A stretch of DNA of 10,797 nucleotides from JABDIY01 sp041576015 (GCA_041576015.1 JBFGLT010000110.1:1-10797), one strand, 5' to 3'. Shown: positions 1-6,493, numbered from the stretch's first letter. A program made the numbers and translations. Notes: generated by a model not told the origin, from the sequence alone.

Positions 1-35
1 ACGACGTCGGTGTCGGCGGAGGCGTCGGCATGCAT
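1..35 (-). CDS. Possible 5' end of a leftward gene, cut by the window edge
   Basis: Reading leftward from the ATG at 35 gives an open frame beginning MHADASADTDV that runs off the window. Every codon after the ATG ends in C, as expected for coding sequence in this GC-rich genome. It lies 46 bp after the stop of the M50 protease gene on the same strand and could be the next gene of that block. No Shine-Dalgarno sequence is visible before the ATG. An ATG at 31 opens another frame, but with poorer third positions. Eleven codons are too few to name a product. Confidence 0.3.
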   Translation of the reverse strand, partial: MHADASADTDV

Positions 36-81
36 GACTAGTTCAACCAACCCGAGGTCGGCAGTCTTCCACGGCGATCGG

Positions 82-1257
82 TCACGGCCCGGTCCGTGCC
101 CAGGCACCGACCCGATCCGCAGCCGCCGAGCCGCTCCTGCGATCATTGCCCCACAGGTCGGGGCGCACCAGGAGGTGGCGGAACTGGTCGGGCGTGGCGG
201 TGCCGACGACCTGGAGCGAGCCGGGGTGCACGCCGAGGAGCTGGGGCGGGTCGCTCCCGTGCCGTTCGAGTGCGTCCAGCAGTGGCTCGTTCGTCCAGGC
301 CCGTGGCACCATCTCGGGCGGGGTCATCGTCGCGCCGGCGGTCGTCCATGAGCGCTCGGGCGGCGGCATCGCCCGGATTGTTGCCGTCGAGAGGTAGCCG
401 ATCGGCTCATGGGTCCAGCGGTGCACCGGCAACGACCGGTTCGGGAGGCCGAGGTCGACGTCGGCCAGCAGCATTCGGTCCGGAATCGCACCGGGATACC
501 GCGCCAGGATCTCGCCGACGGTCGTAGCCGAAAGCCGCCGGCGGATGGCTGCGGTGTCCACCTCGTTGCGGGCCGCCATCCCCAAGAAGATGGCGATTGC
601 GACGGTGTAGATGCCGCTGGGCCGGCCCCAACGAAACACCTCGTAGGCGCCGAACCCGAAGACCACCACCGCCAGCACAAGACCGGCTCGAGCGCTCTGC
701 AGGCGGGCCCACTCCGGACGGCCGGTTCGGGCCCAGAGCACACTGGTGAGTACCCGGCCGCCGTCGAGTGGGGCGGCGGGGACGAGGTTCGTCACCACCA
801 GGAGGAGATTCACCAGGGCGAGGCCGGAGGGGATCAACACGATCGAGTCGGGGACGCCCAGCGCGCTGAACGACGCCGACACTCCGGCGAAGAGCAAGGC
901 CAAGACGGCGTTCACCGCTGGGCCGGCGATTGCGATCTGAAACTCGGCAGCCGGGCTTCGCGCCGGCGCCGAGAGGGCGGCAACCCCGCCGAAGATCCAG
1001 AGACGGATCGACGACGTGGAGATGCCGTGTCGACGGGCGGTCAGGGCGTGTCCGAACTCGTGGGCCACGATCGAGAACAAGAACAGAGCTACCGCTGTGA
1101 GCGCCAGCGCCAGGCGGCCGGCCACTCCGAGTTCCTCATCGAGTCGGGGGAGCACGCCGAGCGCGAGAACGGCCGCGCCGCCGACGGCGGCGAACACCAC
1201 GGACCAGCTCACCCGGAGGGGTATGCCGAGAAACCGGCCGATGGGAATCGAGTGCAT
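82..1257 (-). CDS. M50 (site-2-type) intramembrane zinc metalloprotease with CBS-like C-terminal pair
   Basis: This 391-residue multi-pass membrane protein is built like actinobacterial Rip3-type proteases. HEFGH at residues 66-70 gives the two zinc-binding histidines and the catalytic glutamate, inside a hydrophobic helix. The third zinc ligand is D165 in PLDGGRVL, preceded by N157 and P160. Hydrophobic stretches lie near 17-37, 46-68, 106-128, 140-160, 190-210 and 215-230. Residues about 245-365 resemble two degenerate CBS units, each opening with a TVGEI- or TAGATMTP-like strand; such units often bind nucleotides and gate activity. The family cleaves membrane spans of anchored regulators. 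I chose the ATG at 1257 because a TACGCT -10 hexamer ends 7 nt before it; a GTG at 1296 would add only 13 Arg/Pro-rich residues. It lies 55 bp downstream of the tail-anchored HEPN gene, a possible substrate. The family is clear; the substrate is unknown. Confidence 0.93.
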   Translation of the reverse strand: MHSIPIGRFLGIPLRVSWSVVFAAVGGAAVLALGVLPRLDEELGVAGRLALALTAVALFLFSIVAHEFGHALTARRHGISTSSIRLWIFGGVAALSAPARSPAAEFQIAIAGPAVNAVLALLFAGVSASFSALGVPDSIVLIPSGLALVNLLLVVTNLVPAAPLDGGRVLTSVLWARTGRPEWARLQSARAGLVLAVVVFGFGAYEVFRWGRPSGIYTVAIAIFLGMAARNEVDTAAIRRRLSATTVGEILARYPGAIPDRMLLADVDLGLPNRSLPVHRWTHEPIGYLSTATIRAMPPPERSWTTAGATMTPPEMVPRAWTNEPLLDALERHGSDPPQLLGVHPGSLQVVGTATPDQFRHLLVRPDLWGNDRRSGSAAADRVGAWARTGP

Positions 1258-1261
1258 CGCT

Positions 1262-1307
1262 GCCAGCGTAGGGCCGGGCCGGCGCCCTGGCCGCACGGGG
1301 CGCTGGC
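1262..1307. repeat. Inverted repeat between HEPN and M50 genes
   Basis: GCCAGCG at 1262-1268 is matched by CGCTGGC at 1301-1307. An alternative inner pair, GCGCCC at 1282-1287 with GGGCGC at 1298-1303, overlaps the right arm, so only one can form. There is no T tract. It may be a weak terminator for the HEPN gene, or chance in GC-rich DNA. The left arm overlaps the -10 hexamer proposed for the M50 gene. Confidence 0.25.
1265..1270 (-). promoter_or_regulatory. TANNNT -10 hexamer (TACGCT), leaderless start of M50 gene
   Basis: On the minus strand TACGCT is followed by 7 nt and then ATG at 1257. This places the expected transcription start at or next to the A of the start codon. No -35 match is evident and there is no Shine-Dalgarno, both consistent with a leaderless actinobacterial promoter. 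It suggests the protease is not only expressed by read-through from the HEPN gene. Confidence 0.55.
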
Positions 1308-1312
1308 GGAGG

Positions 1313-2170
1313 TTACAGGCTCAGCAACGTCATCACGAGCACCATCACTGCGATGAACCCGACGAACAACCACTCCATTCGGTTGCGACTCTCCAGCTCC
1401 GCCGTGAGCTGTGACCGCAGGCGGTGCGCTTCCCGTTCGAGCACGGTCGCTCGGTTCTCGGCGGCGCTCAGCTTGAGCTGTTTCCCGGCGGCGGCGCGAC
1501 GGGTGGCTGTCAGCTGGTCGGTCAACTGGCCATAGCGGCGTTGGAGATCCTCGAAGGCCGCTTCGGTCCTTCGCAGTTCGGCGATGAGGGAGACCGTGTC
1601 GGGCCGGCTGGCGTCGACGATCGTAATCTCCGAATCGCCGCGAGAGGGATCGTACAGCTCGGCCCGGAGCGACCGGAGCTGGGACGTGACCTCCGGGGCC
1701 ACCGGTGCGACGATGCGTTCCATCGCCAGCAGGAGATGATCGGAGTACTTGGTCTCGGACGGGAGATTGAAGTGTGCCCACAGGTTGCGGGCTTCGATCA
1801 GCTGACCGACCATCGGACGGAGGTCCCCACCGAAGAACTCGGAGAAGACCGGGCCCCAGAAGCGCCGGATCACCAGCAGCTGGAACAGCGGATCGGCGGT
1901 TCCGGTGGTCTCACCCCGCCCGAGCTTGTCGGCCGCCGCCAGATTCCAGGGCGTGTCGTCGTCGCCGAGGTGGGCCACCATCCGTTCCTCGACGAACTCC
2001 TCCATCGCGGTGCCGAAGGTTTCGAAGGCACGAGCCAGCAGCGCATGGCGTCCGACTGCGATATCGGGGGTGGGTGGAGTATTGGGCATGCTCGGCTCGT
2101 GATGGTCCTCCTCCTCTTTCGGTGCAAGCGGGCGATTCCTGAATGGCCCGAGGGGGGTCGGGATGATCAT
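1313..2170 (-). CDS. Swt1-type HEPN domain protein with coiled coil and C-terminal membrane anchor
   Basis: This 285-residue protein has three parts. Residues about 40-155 are helical and resemble the HEPN_Swt1 family: an acidic AFETF-type helix, a conserved Trp (W75), the FWGPVFSEFF stretch, and RNLWAH at 128-133, which supplies the R-x4-H motif of HEPN RNases. Residues about 191-265 are a charged heptad-rich coiled coil. The last 19 residues (267-285) are one hydrophobic segment ending at the stop, as in tail-anchored proteins, so the HEPN domain should face the cytoplasm. Known HEPN proteins include RNases of toxin-antitoxin and defence systems; RNase activity here is inferred from the motif. 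The start at 2170 has GAGGAA 5 nt upstream. An in-frame ATG at 2089 (MPNTPP) begins nearer the domain but has a purine-rich AGGAGGAGGA too far away (16 nt). No antitoxin gene such as MNT is adjacent. Confidence 0.8.
   Translation of the reverse strand: MIIPTPLGPFRNRPLAPKEEEDHHEPSMPNTPPTPDIAVGRHALLARAFETFGTAMEEFVEERMVAHLGDDDTPWNLAAADKLGRGETTGTADPLFQLLVIRRFWGPVFSEFFGGDLRPMVGQLIEARNLWAHFNLPSETKYSDHLLLAMERIVAPVAPEVTSQLRSLRAELYDPSRGDSEITIVDASRPDTVSLIAELRRTEAAFEDLQRRYGQLTDQLTATRRAAAGKQLKLSAAENRATVLEREAHRLRSQLTAELESRNRMEWLFVGFIAVMVLVMTLLSL
2106..2115 (-). promoter_or_regulatory. Purine-rich SD-like tract inside the HEPN gene start region
   Basis: The minus strand reads AGGAGGAGGA here, the best anti-SD match nearby, but it lies 16 nt before the in-frame ATG at 2089, beyond usual spacing. 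It therefore argues weakly for initiation at 2089. If the start is 2170, this tract simply encodes the acidic run EEED. Confidence 0.3.
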
Positions 2171-2174
2171 CCCG
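2159..2174. promoter_or_regulatory. Perfect 16-bp palindrome at the divergent HEPN / GGDEF-EAL control region
   Basis: CGGGATGATCATCCCG is identical to its reverse complement over all 16 bases. It covers the ATG at 2170 of the HEPN gene and ends 38 bp before the GTG of the GGDEF-EAL gene. Its symmetry and position suit a dimeric repressor site controlling both genes, or a hairpin masking the HEPN start codon in mRNA. It could also be chance; no second copy is seen in the window. Confidence 0.4.
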
Positions 2175-2175
2175 G

Positions 2176-2181
2176 TTCCTC
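2176..2181 (-). promoter_or_regulatory. Ribosome binding site supporting HEPN start at 2170
   Basis: The minus strand has GAGGAA followed by CCGGG and then ATG at 2170. GAGG with 7 nt to the start codon is normal spacing and is the reason for preferring 2170 over the internal ATG at 2089. Confidence 0.5.
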
Positions 2182-2212
2182 AAGTTGAGCCTGGAACAGC
2201 CGTTGTGAAGGT

Positions 2213-3847
2213 GTGCAGAACCGTCTGCTTCTCTCACCAGGACTTGTCTTCACCGGCGGCCTTGCCGCTGCGGTGACCTGGTTGTTTGCCTTGTTGTTCT
2301 TCGACGTCACCGACGAGTCGGGACTGATTCTCGCCGGTGCCTCGGGAGCGATCGGGGCACTCGGTGGTTTGGTCGGGGCGCTGTGGCAGAACTACACGAC
2401 CCGCCACACCCAGGAGTACATCGCCCAGCAGGAGCACAACGCTCGCCACGATCCACTGACCGGGCTGTTCAATCGCAATGCCCTGTTCGATGAGCTCGAC
2501 CGATCGATCGCACGGGCCCAGCAGACCGACACGGTGTTGGGCGTGCTGTTTCTCGACCTCGACCGGTTCAAGGTCATCAACGACTCGATGGGACACGAGG
2601 CCGGCGACGAACTCCTTCGCATCGTGGCCGACCGGCTGGTCGGAACGGTCAGGGGCAGCGATCTCGTCGCACGCTTCGGCGGTGACGAGTTCGTGGTCGT
2701 CGTGCGCGACCTCCTGTCCGAGCAGTCGGTTCTGGCGGTTGCCAAACAGATCCTCAAGTCCTTCGGGGAGCCTGTCTCGCTGTACGGAGGTTCGCAGGTG
2801 ATCTCCACCAGCATCGGGATCGCCATCGCCCGTCCCGACGACACTCGGCGATCCGACGACCTGGTCAGGGATGCCGACGCGGCAATGTACAAGGCCAAGA
2901 AGTCGAAGTCCGGCTTCGCTGTCTTCGACGAAGTCCAGCGCCTCCAGGTCATCGACCGTCTCGACATCGAACGGGACCTGGTCCGCGCGCTCGAGCAGGA
3001 GCAGCTGGTCGTCTACTACCAGCCCCTGATCGACGTGCAGGCGAAACGGCTCTACGGCTTCGAGGCGCTCGTTCGCTGGAATCATCCCGATCGTGGCTTG
3101 ATCGGCCCGGGCGACTTCCTCGGTGTTGCCGAGGAGACCGGGATGATGGCTCGGATCGGCGAGCTGGTCCTTCGGGAGGCCTGTGCTCAGGCCGCGGTGT
3201 GGAATCACCTCACTCCCGACGCTCAGGGGGTCAAGATGGGTGTGAACATCGCCGAGCAGCAGCTGCTCGACGCGAACTTCCCCTACCTGGTTGCCGACGT
3301 GTTGGAGTGGTCAGGCCTGCCACCCCATCAGCTCGTGCTCGAGATCACCGAGAACGTGATCGTCGACCATCTCGCCGGCCTGTCGATCCTTCGCGACATC
3401 CGCGACCTTGGCGTCACCCTGGCGATCGACGACTTCGGCACGGGCCAGAGCTCTCTCAGCTACATCAAGCAGTTCGACATGGTGTCGACCCTGAAGGTCG
3501 ACAAGACCTTCGTCGACGACATGGGCAGTGGCGTGAATCGAGCGATCATCGAGGCCGTGGTCGCCATGGCCAGGGCGCTCGATCTCCAGGTGGTTGCCGA
3601 AGGCGTCGAGAGCGATCACCAGGTCAAGGAACTCATCGAGTTCGGCGTCCACATCATGCAGGGCTACCTGTTCAATGCGCCGGTCGCAGGAGAATCGATC
3701 GACCCGACCTCGTGGTTCCTGCCCCGGGACGACGCATCGCTGGCGCCGGTCGATCCTTCCGCTCCGGGACTGTCATCCACCGAAGTGAGCCGAGTGTTCA
3801 CCCGAACCCTGGAACACACACGGCCCCGCCCCAAACGCCGCGCCTGA
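2213..3847 (+). CDS. Membrane-anchored GGDEF-EAL cyclic-di-GMP synthase/phosphodiesterase
   Basis: This 544-residue protein carries both halves of cyclic-di-GMP turnover. Two hydrophobic spans (about 9-30 and 37-58) anchor it, leaving almost no periplasmic sensor domain. The GGDEF domain (about 78-240) has DPLTGLFNR at 80-88, an intact GGDEF at 156-160, and RGSD at 147-150, five residues upstream, which fits the RxxD product-inhibition site. The EAL domain (about 246-495) keeps E284 in EAL, N345, E380 in LEITE, the DDFGTG loop at 406-411, K428 and E463, so it should be catalytic. The C-terminus is basic (RPRPKRRA). The GTG at 2213 is the only good start after an in-frame stop at 2186; GAAGG lies too close to act as a normal ribosome site. 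It is divergent from the HEPN gene across 42 bp. Which activity dominates cannot be read from sequence. Confidence 0.95.
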   Translation: MQNRLLLSPGLVFTGGLAAAVTWLFALLFFDVTDESGLILAGASGAIGALGGLVGALWQNYTTRHTQEYIAQQEHNARHDPLTGLFNRNALFDELDRSIARAQQTDTVLGVLFLDLDRFKVINDSMGHEAGDELLRIVADRLVGTVRGSDLVARFGGDEFVVVVRDLLSEQSVLAVAKQILKSFGEPVSLYGGSQVISTSIGIAIARPDDTRRSDDLVRDADAAMYKAKKSKSGFAVFDEVQRLQVIDRLDIERDLVRALEQEQLVVYYQPLIDVQAKRLYGFEALVRWNHPDRGLIGPGDFLGVAEETGMMARIGELVLREACAQAAVWNHLTPDAQGVKMGVNIAEQQLLDANFPYLVADVLEWSGLPPHQLVLEITENVIVDHLAGLSILRDIRDLGVTLAIDDFGTGQSSLSYIKQFDMVSTLKVDKTFVDDMGSGVNRAIIEAVVAMARALDLQVVAEGVESDHQVKELIEFGVHIMQGYLFNAPVAGESIDPTSWFLPRDDASLAPVDPSAPGLSSTEVSRVFTRTLEHTRPRPKRRA

Positions 3848-3905
3848 CGCCGACCTCGAGCTGCCGCCGCGCCGCTGGTTGATCATCCGCTGCCCTGGTC
3901 GTGGG

Positions 3906-5498
3906 TCATGGACGGTCGGTGCCCAAGGCGTCCAACTCGCGCTGGGCCTCCGACGCGAACCGTACGCCCATCGCCTCCCCGAGCCTGAGCGCCTGTCCGA
4001 ATGCGGCGCGTGCGCCGGCCAGGTCCTCCAGCAGCCGCAAGATCCGCCCCTGATCGAGCAGGCACCGAACCAGCAGCAGCCGGTGGTTGTGGTTCCGGCT
4101 CATCTCCACGGCTCGTTCGATGATCACCGAGGCGCCACGTGTGTCATTGGTCCGCTTGGACCTCGCATCGAGTCGCCACGCCCGACCGAGCAGAGTGGCC
4201 CTGCCATCGGGATCCATCTTCTCGGCCTCCTCGAGGAGATCCGGCGGCAACGCTCCACCCGAGCCGACGAGTCCCTCAGCATGAGCCAAACGGCAACCCG
4301 TGACCGACCACCGAAGTCCCAGTTCGTCGTACATGCCGGCAGCGACGGTAGCGAGTCGCTGCGCCTCCTTGTAGTCCTCGCGCAGCAACGCAAACGTTGC
4401 GAGCGAGTACGTGCAGCTGGCGATGTCGACCGGGTCGATGACCTCGGCCGGCTCGAGCCCGGCCCGCAGGTTTCGTTCGGCATCATCATCGGCGCTCCCT
4501 TGGAACGCCAGGGCGAGTCCCAGCAGGTGGCGGCCGGCGGCGATCCCGTTGACGTGATCGCACTGTTGGGCTGTATCGATCAAGTCCCGCGCAGCCCGCT
4601 CCAACGCGGCGAACTCGTCCCGGACGAGGTGAATCTGTGCCCGGTTCCTCAACAGCTCGAGGCGAAGGGCCTCCTTGTGAAGGTCGACCCCTTCCTCGAT
4701 GTGAGGCGCGAACTCCCGGGAGGCGGGTGTGCCTGCGGCGCCGGGGAAGGGCTGGAACCGGCAGTCCTCTAGGTACTCGTCGGCCTCGTCGTGCCACCGG
4801 ATTGCCGCTTCCGAATCGCCGGCCAGCAGATGCGCCTTGATGAGACGCGAATAGATCTCGCCCAACGCGCCAGGAGTGACGAGGTGGCTCTCGGTCTTGG
4901 CCGAGGCGAGTGCGTCCTGATACGACCTGATGGCGAGCGGTAGGTCACCCGCCGCCTGGGCGCTCTCGCCGGCATTGATGAGCCGGCCAGACTGGGGGAG
5001 GTAGTCCCAGACCCAGGCTATCTCGGCTGCGTCCAGGCCCGCGCTGCCCTCCGCCGGCAGGCTCTTGTAGGCCGATCTGACCGCCCGGCGGGTGACGCCG
5101 GCGCGTTTCAGTGCGGCCCTACTCCAACCCGAGAACGGAGCTGTGAGGGACATGAGCAGATGGGCGGTGGTGATCGAACCGGCCGACGTACGGGCGCGTC
5201 CTGCGGTCGCCCTGATCGCACGCGCTGCGTCCCTGCCGAGTCGGGGGCGCATCGGGGCCGGATCGATCGGTCCCAGCCTCGTTTGCAGGTCTGCGGCCAG
5301 CATGTCGAGGTCGGCGTCGACAGCGGCGAGAAGCCGCGCCGCCAGTCCGTTCGGCTCGGCCAACATGCCAAGAAGGAGATGCGGGCCATTGATCTCGGGG
5401 CTGCCCACGGCTTGGGCGGCAGCTCCGGCGAGGACCGTCGCAGATCGAAATTCGAGGTCGAACGGTTCGAACGGACTCGATCCTCTCGGAACGTTCAC
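3906..5498 (-). CDS. Clp N-terminal (double repeat) domain fused to TPR-like helices, no ATPase
   Basis: Residues about 15-77 and 87-148 of this 530-residue protein form two repeats of the Clp_N type found at the front of ClpA/ClpC: the first has INGPHLLLGMLAEPNG, the second ITTAHLLMSL. In Clp ATPases this domain binds adaptors and substrates. No Walker A or other AAA+ motif follows. Instead about 170-530 is a run of paired amphipathic helices with TPR-like spacing (AGDLPLAIRSYQDAL at 183-197; repeated DLAGARAAFGQALRLGEAMG-like units near the end). No signal peptide or membrane span is seen, so it is probably cytoplasmic. I chose the GTG at 5498, with GGGG 5 nt upstream; upstream in-frame residues are Arg-rich noise overlapping the DUF3097 gene. 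It may act as a scaffold or decoy for Clp clients, but its function is not established. Confidence 0.82.
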   Translation of the reverse strand: MNVPRGSSPFEPFDLEFRSATVLAGAAAQAVGSPEINGPHLLLGMLAEPNGLAARLLAAVDADLDMLAADLQTRLGPIDPAPMRPRLGRDAARAIRATAGRARTSAGSITTAHLLMSLTAPFSGWSRAALKRAGVTRRAVRSAYKSLPAEGSAGLDAAEIAWVWDYLPQSGRLINAGESAQAAGDLPLAIRSYQDALASAKTESHLVTPGALGEIYSRLIKAHLLAGDSEAAIRWHDEADEYLEDCRFQPFPGAAGTPASREFAPHIEEGVDLHKEALRLELLRNRAQIHLVRDEFAALERAARDLIDTAQQCDHVNGIAAGRHLLGLALAFQGSADDDAERNLRAGLEPAEVIDPVDIASCTYSLATFALLREDYKEAQRLATVAAGMYDELGLRWSVTGCRLAHAEGLVGSGGALPPDLLEEAEKMDPDGRATLLGRAWRLDARSKRTNDTRGASVIIERAVEMSRNHNHRLLLVRCLLDQGRILRLLEDLAGARAAFGQALRLGEAMGVRFASEAQRELDALGTDRP

Positions 5499-5521
5499 GG
5501 AATCCCCATCGGCGCAGGTGC

Positions 5522-5542
5522 GGCGAATCTGCGCGATTCGCC
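5522..5542. promoter_or_regulatory. 8-bp inverted repeat upstream of the Clp_N-TPR gene
   Basis: GGCGAATC (5522-5529) and GATTCGCC (5535-5542) are perfect inverted arms around a 5-nt loop, in the 125-bp gap between the DUF3097 stop and the GTG at 5498. AT content in the arms is higher than in the flanks. It could be an operator, or a terminator for DUF3097 lacking a T tract. No convincing -10 was found beside it. Confidence 0.35.
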
Positions 5543-5623
5543 CGGATAACGACCCACCGATGCGCTCCGGATTCCCGGCGGCGGCGCAAGCACGCGGCCA
5601 GCGAGACCGGCCCGATGAGCCCC

Positions 5624-6427
5624 TCAGACACAGCACCAGTCGATCATGGCTTCGACCGCACCGACGAAGGCTGGCTCGAGATCGGAGTAGCGTTCGACGC
5701 GGCCGAGGAGTTGTTTCCACACGACGGCCGGATCGTCGGCCAGGCCGAGCCCTCGGCAGACGCCCGTCTTCCAGTCGGTCCCGGTCTCGACTGTGGGCCA
5801 GGCCGTGATCTCGAGGGTGGACGGCTTGACGCACTGCCACACGTCGACGAATGGGTGGCCGTCGATCAGCACGTCGGGGTGGTCGACGCTGCGGGCGAGA
5901 TGCCACTCCTTGGTGCCCTCGAGGTAGTGGTCCAGGAGGATCCCCAGCCGGCGTCCCGGGCGCGGCCCGAAGCTGCGAACGGTGGCCGAGAGGTCGTCGA
6001 CACCGTGCATCGGCTGCACGACCAGTCCTTCGATTCTGAGATCGTCCCCCCAGACCTTTTCGATCAGTTCGGCGTCGTGGATGCCCTCGACCAGGATCCT
6101 GCTCGGTCGCGCCACCCGGGCTGGTGCGTTTCGGACCGCGACCGAACCGGAGGCGGTCCGGCTCGTCGGGGCTGCTGACGGCTGGGCTCGCACGAGGGTG
6201 ACGGTCGAACCGTCGCAGGAGAACGCTCCCCGTTCGTTCCGTTCCTTGAACTGGCGACCGTCCTCGCCGCGCAGGGTGACCCAGTTGGAGTCCAGGGCGA
6301 TGATCGTCCCCACCCTGAACGAGCTGCGGTGACGGACGATCATCCCGGGTTCGGCCGGGAGGACCGGATACTCCGGACGCCTGCGTTTCGGTCCATCGAG
6401 ATCCAGCGGTTCGGACAGCACACCCAT
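5624..6427 (-). CDS. DUF3097 family protein with TOPRIM-like core
   Basis: I recognise this 267-residue protein as DUF3097, an actinobacterial family of unknown function. Diagnostic stretches are RTASGSVAV at 90-98, VEGIHDAELIEKVWGDDLR at 113-131, and the VKP and DWKTGVC segments at 200-202 and 218-224. Residues about 28-80 look like a small beta barrel. The middle resembles a TOPRIM fold as in RNase M5 or DnaG: a strand ending VEG with E114 and D118, then GILLDH with D166, then GTKE. The second Asp of the usual DxD motif is not present, so catalysis is uncertain. That TOPRIM reading is inference. No signal peptide or membrane segment is seen. The ATG at 6427 follows a TAGGGT hexamer by 10 nt. 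It lies 52 bp after the SGNH hydrolase gene and 125 bp before the Clp_N-TPR gene, all on one strand. Confidence 0.9.
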   Translation of the reverse strand: MGVLSEPLDLDGPKRRRPEYPVLPAEPGMIVRHRSSFRVGTIIALDSNWVTLRGEDGRQFKERNERGAFSCDGSTVTLVRAQPSAAPTSRTASGSVAVRNAPARVARPSRILVEGIHDAELIEKVWGDDLRIEGLVVQPMHGVDDLSATVRSFGPRPGRRLGILLDHYLEGTKEWHLARSVDHPDVLIDGHPFVDVWQCVKPSTLEITAWPTVETGTDWKTGVCRGLGLADDPAVVWKQLLGRVERYSDLEPAFVGAVEAMIDWCCV

Positions 6428-6437
6428 AGGGCGCCCG

Positions 6438-6443
6438 ACCCTA
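6438..6443 (-). promoter_or_regulatory. TANNNT -10 hexamer (TAGGGT) for the DUF3097 gene
   Basis: On the minus strand TAGGGT is followed by 10 nt and ATG at 6427. The expected transcript would start within a few nt of the start codon, so it is leaderless or nearly so. The spacing is the longest of the five hexamers placed directly before a start codon here, making this one less certain. Confidence 0.4.
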
Positions 6444-6469
6444 GTGCGAGTTGCCGGCGGGGCCGTGGA

Positions 6470-6493
6470 GCCCCCGCCGTCACACGCGGGGGC
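6470..6493 (-). terminator. GC hairpin spanning the SGNH hydrolase stop codon
   Basis: GCCCCCGC and GCGGGGGC form a perfect 8-bp stem with an 8-nt loop. The loop contains the TGA stop (6482-6480) of the SGNH gene. No T tract follows, so it is not a classical intrinsic terminator, though GC-only hairpins are common 3' ends in actinobacteria. It lies between this gene and the DUF3097 promoter, which fits separate transcription units. Confidence 0.35.

Noticed and set aside
409..1356. Long rightward open frame opposite the M50 gene
   Set aside because: It is a frame shadow of a clear membrane protease; its product is rich in Gly, Arg, Glu and His with no family resemblance and no hydrophobic core.
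1424..2188. Rightward 254-codon frame opposite the HEPN gene
   Set aside because: It has no recognisable domain and is antisense to a protein with domain, coiled coil and membrane anchor.
2234..3208. Leftward 324-codon frame opposite the GGDEF-EAL gene
   Set aside because: It is antisense to well-conserved GGDEF and EAL motifs; its long length is expected from GC-rich codon bias.
3848..3905. Bidirectional terminator between the convergent GGDEF-EAL and Clp_N-TPR genes
   Set aside because: I looked for a strong stem or T tract in these 58 bp and found none worth reporting.
5499..5906. N-terminal extension of the Clp_N-TPR protein up to 5906
   Set aside because: It is Arg/Pro-rich and overlaps the DUF3097 coding region in another frame, as expected for a shadow; Clp_N similarity begins only after 5498.
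6336..6349. GATCATCCCG string resembling half of the palindrome at 2159-2174
   Set aside because: Here it encodes Pro-Gly-Met-Ile inside DUF3097 and lacks the other half-site, so it is probably coincidence.
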